A program made the translations under genes and the position numbers. A stretch of DNA of 64,000 bases from Bacillota bacterium. Lineage in GTDB: Bacteria > Bacillota > Clostridia > Christensenellales > Aristaeellaceae. Positions 23,345 through 31,413 of the stretch are shown piece after piece (positions within the stretch are counted from its first letter, which is position 1; every line of letters starts with the position of its first letter). The notes under the pieces are model-generated. The model did no database searches and was not told the origin of the DNA. It saw only the letters and a program-made list of their open reading frames with translations. The stretch spans positions 30,116-94,115 of the forward strand of contig JAEYPB010000046.1 of the NCBI GenBank assembly GCA_023411175.1, written 5' to 3'.

Positions 23345-25399
23345 TTACGCTTCCGGATTTTCCTCCGGCAGCTCAATGGGGGCGGTGCTGGCGGCGATGA
23401 CGAACTCTTCGTCGGGCGCGGTGGCGCTCAGGCCGTCAAAGGCTTCCTCTTCCAGCACGGCGCGGATCGACAGGCTGATGCGGCGCGCTTCGGGGTTGAC
23501 ATCCAGCACCTTGACGCGGATCATGTCGCCGACGTTCACGGCGTCCTCCACCTTGGCGATGCGGGTCAGCGCGCACTGGGAGATGTGCACCAGGCCGTCG
23601 AGGCCGGGTTCAAGCTCCACAAACGCGCCGAAGGTGGTGATGCGGACGACCTTGCCCTCCACGATCGAGCCCACCGGGTATTTTTCGCCAGCCACTTCCC
23701 AGGGGCGGGGCTGCGTCTGCTTGTAGGAAAGCGAGATGCGCTCCTTGACCGGGTCGAGGCTCAGGATCTTGACTTCAATCTCCTGATTGACCGACACCAC
23801 GTCGGAGGGATGGCGGACGCGGCCCCAGCTGAGGTCGGTCACGTGCACCAGGCCGTCCACGCCGCCGATGTCGACGAAGGCGCCAAAGTCGGTCAGCCGG
23901 CGAACGATGCCCTTGACGACCTCGCCAACGGTCAGCGTGCCCCAGATTTCCTTCTTCTTTTCCGCTTCTTCCGCCTGAAGCACGGCCTTGCGGGAGGCGA
24001 CGATGCGCTTCTTGGCCTTGTCCACCTCAATGATCTTGAGGGTGAGTTCCTGGCCGACGAACTCCTCGATGCGCTCGACAAAGCGCTGGGAGAGCTGGGA
24101 AGCCGGCACAAAGGCGCGCACGCCCGCCACGTCGCAGATCAGGCCGCCCTTGACGGCTTCCTTGCCAACGCCGGTGACGAACTCGTTCGCGTCATATTTG
24201 GCGACGATCTCATCCCAGTTTTTGCGGTTTACGATGTTGCGCTGGGACAACAGAACGTTGCCCTCGCCATCGTTGACCTTGACCACTTCGACCTCTATTT
24301 CATCGCCAATTTTGACATCGGTCGAGGAGAGGTCCGACCTTTTGACCAAACCATCCGCCTTGTAGCCCACGTTGACGCAAATCTCATCCTCGGTGATCTG
24401 AACCACGGTGCCCGTAATGGTTTGGCCGGGGCGCAGCTGAACCAGCGTCTTCTCGACGTCGGCCAGGAAATCGCCTTCGGTGGGCTCCATGGTATCCTGA
24501 GGCGCCGGCGCTTCTGCTCCGGTGGATTCCGCCACGGGATTCTGGGTCTCGACGGATTCGGTCACCTGTTCCTTCTTCTCGATGTCGTCCATGCGTGTCA
24601 CAACCTCCTTCAATGTACAATCCGGCGTGGAGGCGCCGGCTGTCACTCCAATACGGTCTCCGGGCAGGAATTCGATCCCGTCGAGCGCCGAAGCGTCCTC
24701 GACGAAATAGGTTCTGGGACAAATGCCCGCGCACAGCTCGAAGAGCTTTCGCGTGTTGGCGCTGTCCCGCCCGCCGACCACGAGCATCACATCGGACGCG
24801 GCGGCGAGCTCTGCCGCCTCGGCCTGCCGGAGCGCCGTGGCGGTGCAGATGGTGTCCCGGATCTCGGCATCCGGCGCGATTTCAACGATGCGCCGGGCGA
24901 CGCTCTGGAATTGCTCCCTGGGCAGCGTGGTCTGGGAAACGACCAGCGGCTTTACGAGCGGCCCGGACGGAATTTCGTCCAGCACCGCGCGGCCGCGGCC
25001 CCGCGCCCAGCCAAGAATGCCCCGAACCTCCGGATGCGCCCCGTCCCCCGCCACAATCACGTCCCGCCCTTCGGCTGCGGCCCGCGAGACCATTTCATGG
25101 ATGCGGCCGACAAACGGGCAGGTAGCATCCCATACGGTGGCGCCCCGCGCCTCGAGGGCGGCCAGTTCATCCCTGCCGATCCCGTGGGATCGGACGATCA
25201 CCTGCGCGCCGGGCGTGATTTCTTCCGGGCTGCCCACCGGCTCAGCCCCAAGCCCGCGAAGCGCCTCGACGACCCGGGGGTTGTGGATGATCGGCCCCAG
25301 CGTGGTCACGGGGCCCAGAGCGGCCCGCTTTTCCGCCAGCGCCACGGCGCGGCGGACGCCGAAGCAGAACCCCGCGTTTTTGGCCACCGTGACATGCAT
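23345..25399 (-). CDS. ispH-rpsA: IspH fused to ribosomal protein S1
   Basis: 684 residues. Residues 1-280 are 4-hydroxy-3-methylbut-2-enyl diphosphate reductase, last step of the MEP isoprenoid pathway, with the three 4Fe-4S Cys residues in AGFCFGV (Cys12), DATCPFVG and DTICTAT, plus the conserved GxxxHPEV His. An acidic linker (EKKEQVTESVETQNP) leads to four S1 RNA-binding repeats (VGYKADGLVKRSDL, GGLICDVAGVRAFVPASQLS, GAFVDIGGVDGLVHVTDLSW, GAFVELEPGLDGLVHISQCA). This fusion is known in Clostridia. ATG 25399 is used; TTG 25411 is an alternative. A terminator follows, and PlsC and Cmk lie upstream on the same strand. Confidence 0.95.
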   Translation of the reverse strand: MHVTVAKNAGFCFGVRRAVALAEKRAALGPVTTLGPIIHNPRVVEALRGLGAEPVGSPEEITPGAQVIVRSHGIGRDELAALEARGATVWDATCPFVGRIHEMVSRAAAEGRDVIVAGDGAHPEVRGILGWARGRGRAVLDEIPSGPLVKPLVVSQTTLPREQFQSVARRIVEIAPDAEIRDTICTATALRQAEAAELAAASDVMLVVGGRDSANTRKLFELCAGICPRTYFVEDASALDGIEFLPGDRIGVTAGASTPDCTLKEVVTRMDDIEKKEQVTESVETQNPVAESTGAEAPAPQDTMEPTEGDFLADVEKTLVQLRPGQTITGTVVQITEDEICVNVGYKADGLVKRSDLSSTDVKIGDEIEVEVVKVNDGEGNVLLSQRNIVNRKNWDEIVAKYDANEFVTGVGKEAVKGGLICDVAGVRAFVPASQLSQRFVERIEEFVGQELTLKIIEVDKAKKRIVASRKAVLQAEEAEKKKEIWGTLTVGEVVKGIVRRLTDFGAFVDIGGVDGLVHVTDLSWGRVRHPSDVVSVNQEIEVKILSLDPVKERISLSYKQTQPRPWEVAGEKYPVGSIVEGKVVRITTFGAFVELEPGLDGLVHISQCALTRIAKVEDAVNVGDMIRVKVLDVNPEARRISLSIRAVLEEEAFDGLSATAPDEEFVIAASTAPIELPEENPEA

Positions 25400-25511
25400 T
25401 GAACGCTTCAAACCACCCTATGCCTTCCTGTGGCGGATTCTCATGGATAGCCCCTGTATTTCGCCAGCAGATGGGCGGAATCCTGCCAGATGACAATTAT
25501 TTACACAAAAA

Positions 25512-26105
25512 TTACTTTTCACCAGGTGCGGTCAGCGATGCAACCGCGCCCTCGATCGCCTGGGTCGCCTGCCGAAGCGCCTCACTTCCGCCGCGCAGGT
25601 CAAAGGCTGAAAGATCAAGGGGTGCGCCGATGATGAGCGTGTTTCGCCTGAAGGGCTTGAATCGCTTCAAAAACCGCATGGGCACCACCGGCGCGCCGGA
25701 CTTCAGCGCGATCAACGACACGCCGCTCTCCATCGCGCGGTTACCGGCGGTATCGCGCCCGCCCTGGGGAAAGATACCCAGCACGCCGCCCTCCTTCAGG
25801 ATGGCGAGGGACGTCCGCACGGCGGCCATATCGGCGTTGCCCCGGTCCACCGGAAACGCGCCCAGCGCGCGGACGCACCAGCGGACGGCCGGTACGCCGA
25901 ACAGCTCCTTCTTGGCCATGAACCGGATTCTTCGCTTGACGGCCACCCCGGCCGCCAGCGGATCCAGAAGCGACACATGGTTTCCGCAGAGGATGGCCGC
26001 GCCGCTTCCGGGCAGGTTTTCCACGCCCACCATTTTAAGAGGATAGAAGATCGCGAAGACGACGCGCATCACAGCTTTTGCAAAGGCATAGAACCAGGGC
26101 TTCAC
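25512..26105 (-). CDS. plsC: 1-acyl-sn-glycerol-3-phosphate acyltransferase (PlsC family)
   Basis: 197 residues with an N-terminal hydrophobic segment and the PlsC fold. Motif I is intact (GNHVSLLDP, N-H-x4-D), and KKELFGVPAVRW is present, but motif III reads FPQGGRD where most members have FPEGTR(S), so the Glu and Thr are replaced. It should acylate lysophosphatidic acid for membrane lipid synthesis if active. GTG 26105 overlaps the Cmk stop (GTGA). The cmk-plsC-ispH-rpsA gene order is common in Clostridia. Confidence 0.88.
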   Translation of the reverse strand: MKPWFYAFAKAVMRVVFAIFYPLKMVGVENLPGSGAAILCGNHVSLLDPLAAGVAVKRRIRFMAKKELFGVPAVRWCVRALGAFPVDRGNADMAAVRTSLAILKEGGVLGIFPQGGRDTAGNRAMESGVSLIALKSGAPVVPMRFLKRFKPFRRNTLIIGAPLDLSAFDLRGGSEALRQATQAIEGAVASLTAPGEK

Positions 26106-26800
26106 AGGACTTCCCCCCCGCGCATCTCCACTTCGCCGACCCGCGCCTTGACCAGGTCCAGTACCGCCCGCACCGCCTCGTCGGCGGTCAGCTGGCTCGC
26201 ATCCAGTTCTACGGCGTCTTCCGCCTTTTTAAGCGGGGAGGCCACACGGGTGCTGTCGTCATGGTCGCGCTTCAAAATCGCCTCCAGCACCTCCTGGTAG
26301 GTATCCTTCGCGCCGACGGCGCGTAGCTCGCGAAAGCGGCGTGCCGCGCGCACCGCGGCGTCCGCGACCAGAAAAACCTTGAGCGTCGCGTCCGGCAGCA
26401 CGCAGGTGCCAATGTCCCTTCCGTCCATGACGACGGAGTGCCCCGCAGCGATGGCGCGCTGCATCTCCACCATGCGCCGCCTGACCTCCGGCACCGCCGA
26501 AACCTTCGAGGCGGCGGCGGATACCTCCGGGCGGCGGATCTCGTCGGACACGTCGCGGCCGTCCAGGTACACCTTCTGAAGCCCCGCCTCGTAGCCGACG
26601 CGCACGTTTGCCCCGGGGGCGATGGCCGCCACCGCGGCAGCGTCGGAAGGATCCGCGCCGGACTCCAGCACATAAAGCCCCACCGCGCGGTACATCGCGC
26701 CGGTATCCAGATAAAGCGCGCCGGTCCGCCTCGCGACCGCACGCGCAATGGTCGATTTTCCGGCACCCGAAGGCCCGTCGATCGCCACGGAAAACGTCAT
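26102..26800 (-). CDS. cmk: Cytidylate kinase
   Basis: 232 residues. The P-loop is GPSGAGKST at the N-terminus, followed by LYLDTGAMYRAVGLY, EIRRPEVSAAASKVSAVPEV and the CMP-binding VMDGRDIGTCVLPDA, all standard for bacterial (d)CMP kinase. It phosphorylates CMP and dCMP with ATP. First gene of the cmk-plsC unit; a promoter lies about 175 bp upstream. Confidence 0.95.
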   Translation of the reverse strand: MTFSVAIDGPSGAGKSTIARAVARRTGALYLDTGAMYRAVGLYVLESGADPSDAAAVAAIAPGANVRVGYEAGLQKVYLDGRDVSDEIRRPEVSAAASKVSAVPEVRRRMVEMQRAIAAGHSVVMDGRDIGTCVLPDATLKVFLVADAAVRAARRFRELRAVGAKDTYQEVLEAILKRDHDDSTRVASPLKKAEDAVELDASQLTADEAVRAVLDLVKARVGEVEMRGGEVL

Positions 26801-26976
26801 AAACCTACCTCCGACATGCCGCGTCAGGCGGCTTCCAAACTGTCACTTTTATTATTCTTGAATGGGCTGAGATCATCCGGATTTTCTCCGCGCCCGGACA
26901 AAACAGCTGGAAGTATGGTTTGCGCCCCTAAATTTCGCGCAAACGCCCGCCGCGCTGCAGGATAGCCCTTCGTTTT

Positions 26977-27005
26977 ATTATAGCATAGGTGCCGACAGTT
27001 GCCAA
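26977..27005 (-). promoter_or_regulatory. Promoter of cmk operon
   Basis: Minus strand TTGGCA (27000-27005), 17-bp spacer, TGCTATAAT extended -10 (TATAAT at 26977-26982). Confidence 0.75.
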
Positions 27006-27089
27006 ATTCAATTTTCGCCCTCCACTCATCCATTTTCACGTCTATTTTGGCGATTTTTACGTGAAATCTGCGCTAAATGATTGAGTGTC

Positions 27090-27118
27090 TTGCATTTTTT
27101 CTGTCAATACGCTATAAT
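27090..27118 (+). promoter_or_regulatory. Promoter of the RpiR-type regulator gene
   Basis: TTGCAT (27090-27095), 17-bp spacer, TATAAT (27113-27118), 39 bp before the start. Confidence 0.75.
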
Positions 27119-27157
27119 TGCTGCATAGGACGCATTACCTTCCGGGAGGATACAGGG

Positions 27158-28024
27158 ATGGACAACGCTCAGGAATTGATTGCCCGGCTCAACCATAGTG
27201 GCAAAAAGCTCTCAAAGAGCCACCGGCGCATTGCCGAATGCATCGTCAGCCACTACGATAAGGCCGCATTTATGACCGCGTCCAGGCTTGGCGAGTACGT
27301 CGGGGTCAGCGAATCGACCGTCGTTCGCTTCGCTGCCGCGCTGGGATACGAGGGCTACCCGCAGCTGCAAAAGGCGCTGCAGGAACTGATCCGCCACCGT
27401 CTGACCGCATCGCAGCGCTTCGAGATGACCGGCGATATGGACCACGCACAGGTACTTTCAAAGGTGCTCAAGGCGGACATCCAGAACATCCGCGCCACGC
27501 TGGACGAGTTGAACATCGGCGTGTTCGAGGAGGTCGTCGAGCAGCTGCTCTCCGCCCGGTCCATCTACGTGCTGGGCCTTCGGGCCAGCGCGCCGCTTGC
27601 GCAGTTCCTGGGCCATTATCTCAGCTACATCTTTCCCACGGTGCACGTGGTTACCTCCGGCGTCAGCGACATCTTCGAGCAGCTGGCGCACATTTCCGAA
27701 GGGGATGTGCTGGTGGGCATCAGCTTTCCCCGCTACACCAGCCGCACCATCGAGGCGATGGAGCTCGCCCGCAAAAAGAACGCGACGCTGGTGGCCATCA
27801 CCGACGGCCCGCTTTCCCCGCTCCACGCGACCAGCGACCTTTGTCTGACCGCGAAGAGCGACATGGCCTCCTTCGTGGATTCGCTCGCCGCACCGCTGTC
27901 GCTGATCAACGCGCTGATCGTCGCGCTCAGCCAGCGCAAACGCCAGCAGGTGGCCGCCAACTTCAACCAGCTGGAGGAGATATGGGCGCAGTACAACGTG
28001 TACCTGAGCAAGAGCGGCGAATGA
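27158..28024 (+). CDS. RpiR/MurR-family transcriptional regulator
   Basis: 288 residues. The N-terminal HTH_6 domain contains KLSKSHRRIAECIVSHYDKA and GVSESTVVRFAAALGYEGYP; the C-terminal SIS domain (IYVLGLRASAPLAQFLGHYL and GISFPRYTSRTIEAMELARK) should bind a phosphosugar. The start MDNAQELI is preceded by GGGAGGA at 7 nt; the longer frame from 27077 would overlap the promoter. It shares an ATGA overlap with the following flavoprotein gene, so the two are co-expressed; the regulated sugar pathway is not evident. Confidence 0.9.
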   Translation: MDNAQELIARLNHSGKKLSKSHRRIAECIVSHYDKAAFMTASRLGEYVGVSESTVVRFAAALGYEGYPQLQKALQELIRHRLTASQRFEMTGDMDHAQVLSKVLKADIQNIRATLDELNIGVFEEVVEQLLSARSIYVLGLRASAPLAQFLGHYLSYIFPTVHVVTSGVSDIFEQLAHISEGDVLVGISFPRYTSRTIEAMELARKKNATLVAITDGPLSPLHATSDLCLTAKSDMASFVDSLAAPLSLINALIVALSQRKRQQVAANFNQLEEIWAQYNVYLSKSGE

Positions 28025-29268
28025 ACCACCCGGTCGTCGTGGTAATTGGCGGAGGCCCCGCCGGCATGATGGCGGCACTCTTCGCCGCCCAGGGTGGTGC
28101 CAGAACCGTGCTGCTCGAGCAAAACGAAAAACTGGGCAAGAAGCTCTACATCACCGGCAAAGGGCGCTGTAACCTGACCAACACGGCGCAGCCGGAGGTG
28201 TTCATGCAGAACATCGTGCGCAATCCCCGCTTTCTGTTCTCGGCGCTGGACGCGCTGGACAACACGGCGCTGATGAGCCTGATCGAGACCGCGGGCACAC
28301 CGCTCAAGATTGAGCGGGGCGGCCGCGTCTTTCCCGTTTCCGACCATGCCAGCGACATCACCCGCGCGCTGGAATCCGAAATGCGCCGGTTGGGCGTCGA
28401 AATCTGCCTGAAGACCGGCGTCGCCGCGCTGAACGTGTCGGACGGCCGCGTGACGGGCGTCACGCTGCACGACGGGCGCACCCTTACAGCCCAGGCGGCG
28501 GTGGTGGCGACGGGGGGACTCTCGTACCCGTCCACCGGTTCCACCGGCGACGGCCTTCGCTTCGCGCAGGAGGCCGGGCATCATGTGCACCAACCGCTCC
28601 CCGCGCTGGTCCCCATCGAGACGAACGAGCCCTGGCCCCGGAGCGCGATGGGCATCTCCCTCAAAAACGTGCGTCTGACCGCCGAGGCGAAGGGCAAGCG
28701 GATCTACGCGGAGCAGGGCGAACTGATGCTGACCCACTACGGCCTGTCCGGGCCGCTGGCGTTGACGCTTTCCAGCCTCCTGCCGGAAGACCCGACAGGC
28801 GTCCGTCTGTGGGTAGACCTGAAGCCCGCGCTGGACGCGGAAACACTGGACGCGCGGCTCCTCCGGGACTTCGCCCAGGCGCAGCGCAAGGGGCTGATCA
28901 CCGCGCTGGACGCGCTGGCGCCCCACAACCTGGCGCTGGTAGTGGCGGAGCTGGCGGGGCTGTCCCCCGCCAAGCCCATCCACTCGGTCACCCAGGCCGA
29001 GCGCAAGGCGCTGATCGCCGTTCTCAAGGGCATGCCGCTGACGGTGCGCGCGCTGCGCGGCTTTCCGGAGGCCGTCATCACCCGGGGCGGCGTGGACGTC
29101 AAGCAGGTCAGTCCATCCACAATGCAGTCCCGGATGATCGAGGGCCTCTTCTTCGCGGGTGAGGTGCTGGACGTGGACGCGCTGACCGGCGGCTTCAACC
29201 TGCAAATCGCCTTCTCCACCGGCGCGCTGGCCGGGAAGAGCGCCGCTCTGCTGAGCGCGCAAGCATAA
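28021..29268 (+). CDS. FAD-dependent oxidoreductase, HI0933/YhiN (BaiN-like) family
   Basis: 415 residues. The Rossmann FAD site VVVVIGGGPAGMMAALFAA begins at residue 5, followed by the family signature KKLYITGKGRCNLTN, AAVVATGGLSYPSTGSTGDG and the C-terminal LFFAGEVLDVDALTGGFNLQ. Members are flavoproteins of largely unknown substrate; the bile-acid enzyme BaiN is one characterised relative. It overlaps the RpiR-type gene by 4 bp and precedes the HutP-like gene by 16 bp. Confidence 0.92.
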   Translation: MNHPVVVVIGGGPAGMMAALFAAQGGARTVLLEQNEKLGKKLYITGKGRCNLTNTAQPEVFMQNIVRNPRFLFSALDALDNTALMSLIETAGTPLKIERGGRVFPVSDHASDITRALESEMRRLGVEICLKTGVAALNVSDGRVTGVTLHDGRTLTAQAAVVATGGLSYPSTGSTGDGLRFAQEAGHHVHQPLPALVPIETNEPWPRSAMGISLKNVRLTAEAKGKRIYAEQGELMLTHYGLSGPLALTLSSLLPEDPTGVRLWVDLKPALDAETLDARLLRDFAQAQRKGLITALDALAPHNLALVVAELAGLSPAKPIHSVTQAERKALIAVLKGMPLTVRALRGFPEAVITRGGVDVKQVSPSTMQSRMIEGLFFAGEVLDVDALTGGFNLQIAFSTGALAGKSAALLSAQA

Positions 29269-29284
29269 CAACGGGGGTGTATCT

Positions 29285-29731
29285 ATGGAATATCAGGGCT
29301 TTTCGTCCCCCAGCGAAAACATCTCCGGCAGCCGGACCACGGCGCGGGCCGCGATTCTGATCTGCTTGACCCGATCCCGCGAAGAGGAGCGCGCCCTCAA
29401 GGCTCAACTGGCCGAGGAGGACGTGCGCGCCGCCGCGGTGGACTATGGCGGCGAGTTCATCCCTTCCATCATGAAGATCGTCGAGCGTGCGGTGGTGGCC
29501 GCCAAGCGCGAGGGCGTAATCTCCGCCTCCGCGTACCACGAGGAAGGCTCCGTCGCCGGCGCGGCCCACGAGGCTCTGATACAGGTGAGCACCAAGGCCA
29601 CCGGTCTCAACGTCGGCGGCAAGATCGGCATCGCCCGCTCGGGCAACAACGTGTCCGTGGCGGTGTTCTTCGGCATCGGCCTTCTGCACCTGAACGAGAT
29701 GGCGGTCTCCGTGGGGCACCGAGCCATCTGA
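29285..29731 (+). CDS. HutP-family protein
   Basis: 148 residues. The C-terminal half matches HutP: SAYHEEGSVAGAAHEALIQV, LNVGGKIGIARSGNNVSVAV and GIGLLHLNEMAVSVGHRAI. In Bacillus HutP is an L-histidine and Mg2+ activated antiterminator of the hut operon, whose metal ligands are His residues; the HEEG and HEAL His and the final GHRA His are present here. No histidine-utilisation gene is nearby, so the target is unknown. Its RBS is GGGGGTG about 6 nt upstream; it closes a likely three-gene unit. Confidence 0.88.
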   Translation: MEYQGFSSPSENISGSRTTARAAILICLTRSREEERALKAQLAEEDVRAAAVDYGGEFIPSIMKIVERAVVAAKREGVISASAYHEEGSVAGAAHEALIQVSTKATGLNVGGKIGIARSGNNVSVAVFFGIGLLHLNEMAVSVGHRAI

Positions 29732-29794
29732 CCCATTGCGGCGAAATCGCTTCGTTTTTTGCCCCCATGCTTTCAGAAAACCCGACATAAAACA

Positions 29795-29827
29795 CGAGTC
29801 CTGTGAATCTGCGATTCACAGGACTCG
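29795..29827. terminator. Bidirectional terminator hairpin
   Basis: 14-bp perfect stem (29795-29808 with 29814-29827), 5-nt loop, between converging genes. The minus-strand side continues TGTTTTATG, so it best serves the TauE-family gene. Confidence 0.85.
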
Positions 29828-29859
29828 GATAATCCGGGGAGGCCCGGGAAGCTCCGGTA

Positions 29860-30627
29860 TTAAAAAGTAATCCCGAAGTAGTCCAGCAAAAGCTTGAGAA
29901 GGATCAGCGCGAACACGCCCAGCATCACCATTCGGATCAGCTTCGCGCCCACCACCAGCGCCAGCTTCGCGCCCAGGTAGCCGCCTATGGCGGAGAGAAT
30001 CATCGCGGGAACCGCCAGTTCCAGAAGAACCTTGCCGTCCTTCAATAAAGAAGTCATCGCCGCCACGTTGGAAGCCAGGTTCACCAGCTTCGCCGCGCCG
30101 GATGCGCTGACCATATCCATCTTCATAAGGCCGGTGAAGAGGAGGATCAATATCGTGCCGGTGCCCGGCCCGAAGAACCCGTCGTAAAAACCCACGACAA
30201 GCCCGACCACGGGGCAAAGCATCAGGGCTTTCTTCGTCAGCGGCTTCTCCTCTCCGGCCCCAATCCGTCCAAAGACCAGAAGAAGGCCCGCCGCGGGCAG
30301 CGCGACGAGTAGAAAAGCGCGAAGCCACTGATCGCTGACATGCTTAAGAAGTTCCGCCCCAAGATAGGAGCCAGGAAGCGCCCCCGCCGCCGCCAGCAGC
30401 GCGGGTCTCCAGGGCAGGCGTCCGCTGCGCCCGAACCGGAAGGTAGCCATCAGCGAGCCGAACATCGCGGAAAACTTGTTGCTGCCCGAGGCCATCACCG
30501 GCGGGAGGCCCGCCAGCATGTATGCCGGCAGCGAGATCAGCCCACCGCCCCCGGCGATCGCGTCCATCAGCGCCGCAAAAAACACCAGCGGCAGAACGAT
30601 CAGGTACATCTGTCCGGTAACTTCCAA
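29860..30627 (-). CDS. TauE/SafE-family permease (sulfite exporter-like)
   Basis: About 255 residues, eight or so predicted membrane segments. The family repeat is visible twice: ALMDAIAGGGGLISLPAYML with SGSNKFSAMFGSL, and VVGFYDGFFGPGTGTILILL with SGAAKLVNLASNVAA. Members move sulfite, sulfoacetate or other organic anions; the substrate here is unknown. TTG 30627 has AGAGGGG 9 nt upstream, while ATG 30609 has only weak GGAAG; both are possible. Longer frames upstream include non-coding sequence. Confidence 0.88.
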   Translation of the reverse strand: MEVTGQMYLIVLPLVFFAALMDAIAGGGGLISLPAYMLAGLPPVMASGSNKFSAMFGSLMATFRFGRSGRLPWRPALLAAAGALPGSYLGAELLKHVSDQWLRAFLLVALPAAGLLLVFGRIGAGEEKPLTKKALMLCPVVGLVVGFYDGFFGPGTGTILILLFTGLMKMDMVSASGAAKLVNLASNVAAMTSLLKDGKVLLELAVPAMILSAIGGYLGAKLALVVGAKLIRMVMLGVFALILLKLLLDYFGITF

Positions 30628-30823
30628 CTGTATGCGCCCCTCTTCTGATAAAACATGAAGGATTTCTTTCCCGCGCCGCGTCTTTCCTGCCGTTTTCCGG
30701 GTAAAATAATGGTTGTGTGCCTGAAAATCCCGGAAAATGCGCCTTTGGGCCCCGGGCGGCGGCAAAACCCGCGCGGGTTTTTGCAAAACCTGCCCCGCGC
30801 GCAGGATTTTCACAAAATTTGTG

Positions 30824-30852
30824 TTGTCAAGCCGGAAGGGTTGTGCTATACT
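30824..30852 (+). promoter_or_regulatory. Promoter of secG
   Basis: TTGTCA (30824-30829), 17-bp spacer, TATACT with an upstream TG (extended -10) at 30847-30852, about 50 bp before the start. Confidence 0.8.
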
Positions 30853-30903
30853 AGTTTGGCTTACGCATGGTATGCGTTGTCACATTTCTAAGGAGGGTTC
30901 TTC

Positions 30904-31335
30904 ATGGCAGCTTTTATGTTGATCATCAACATTGTCATCATCCTCGTGGCCATCGTGCTCATCGTCTCGGTTCTGATGCAGCAGGGCAACCGCGCCGGTC
31001 TGGGTGCGATTGGCGGCGGCGCGGAGACCTTCTTTGGAAAAGCCAAGGCTCGGAGCTATGAAGGCAAGCTGGAGATGATCACCAAGATCTCCGCAGCCGT
31101 GTTTACCGTGCTGGTTATCGTCCTCGCGACCACCTACAACCGCTACGGAACAGGCGGCAACACGACGGTGACGCCGGTTGCCACCGCTACAACCGCTGCC
31201 GAAACCGTCGCGCCGGCAGAGACGGCCGAAGCAGTCGTGACCGAAGCGCCTGCCGCCACCGAGGCCGCCCCGGCCGCCGAGACGACCCCTGAGGCGCTAG
31301 CGACCGAGGCTCCCGCCGCGACCCCCGCGGCATAA
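30904..31335 (+). CDS. secG: Preprotein translocase subunit SecG with long C-terminal tail
   Basis: 143 residues. The first 80 form SecG: TM1 LIINIVIILVAIVLIVSVLM, the motif QQGNRAGLGAIGGGAETFFG, and TM2 ISAAVFTVLVIVLATTY. SecG assists SecYEA protein export at the membrane. The last 60 residues are an Ala/Thr/Glu-rich, repetitive tail absent from typical SecG (70-80 residues). AAGGAGG precedes ATG 30904. A terminator follows and leuS comes next. Confidence 0.93.
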   Translation: MAAFMLIINIVIILVAIVLIVSVLMQQGNRAGLGAIGGGAETFFGKAKARSYEGKLEMITKISAAVFTVLVIVLATTYNRYGTGGNTTVTPVATATTAAETVAPAETAEAVVTEAPAATEAAPAAETTPEALATEAPAATPAA

Positions 31336-31363
31336 GTCCGGTCCGTTTCCGCGAAAGGATCAC

Positions 31364-31402
31364 TCGCCTTCCTCTCCTCGGAGCGGGAAGGCGATTATTT
31401 TT
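31364..31402 (+). terminator. Terminator of secG
   Basis: 9-bp stem TCGCCTTCC/GGAAGGCGA followed by TTATTTTT; it lies just before leuS. Confidence 0.8.
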
Positions 31403-31413
31403 GGAGGCATCTT

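Larger units (their letters stand above)
26801..27157. other. Intergenic region between cmk and the RpiR-type regulator
   Basis: 357 bp between divergent genes. It holds the two promoters listed separately and a roughly 170-nt untranslated leader for cmk. I see no convincing small gene, riboswitch or repeat in that leader. Confidence 0.6.

Noticed and set aside
23246..25402. 718-codon frame on the + strand
   Set aside because: Antisense to the ispH-rpsA fusion, which has clear catalytic and S1 motifs.
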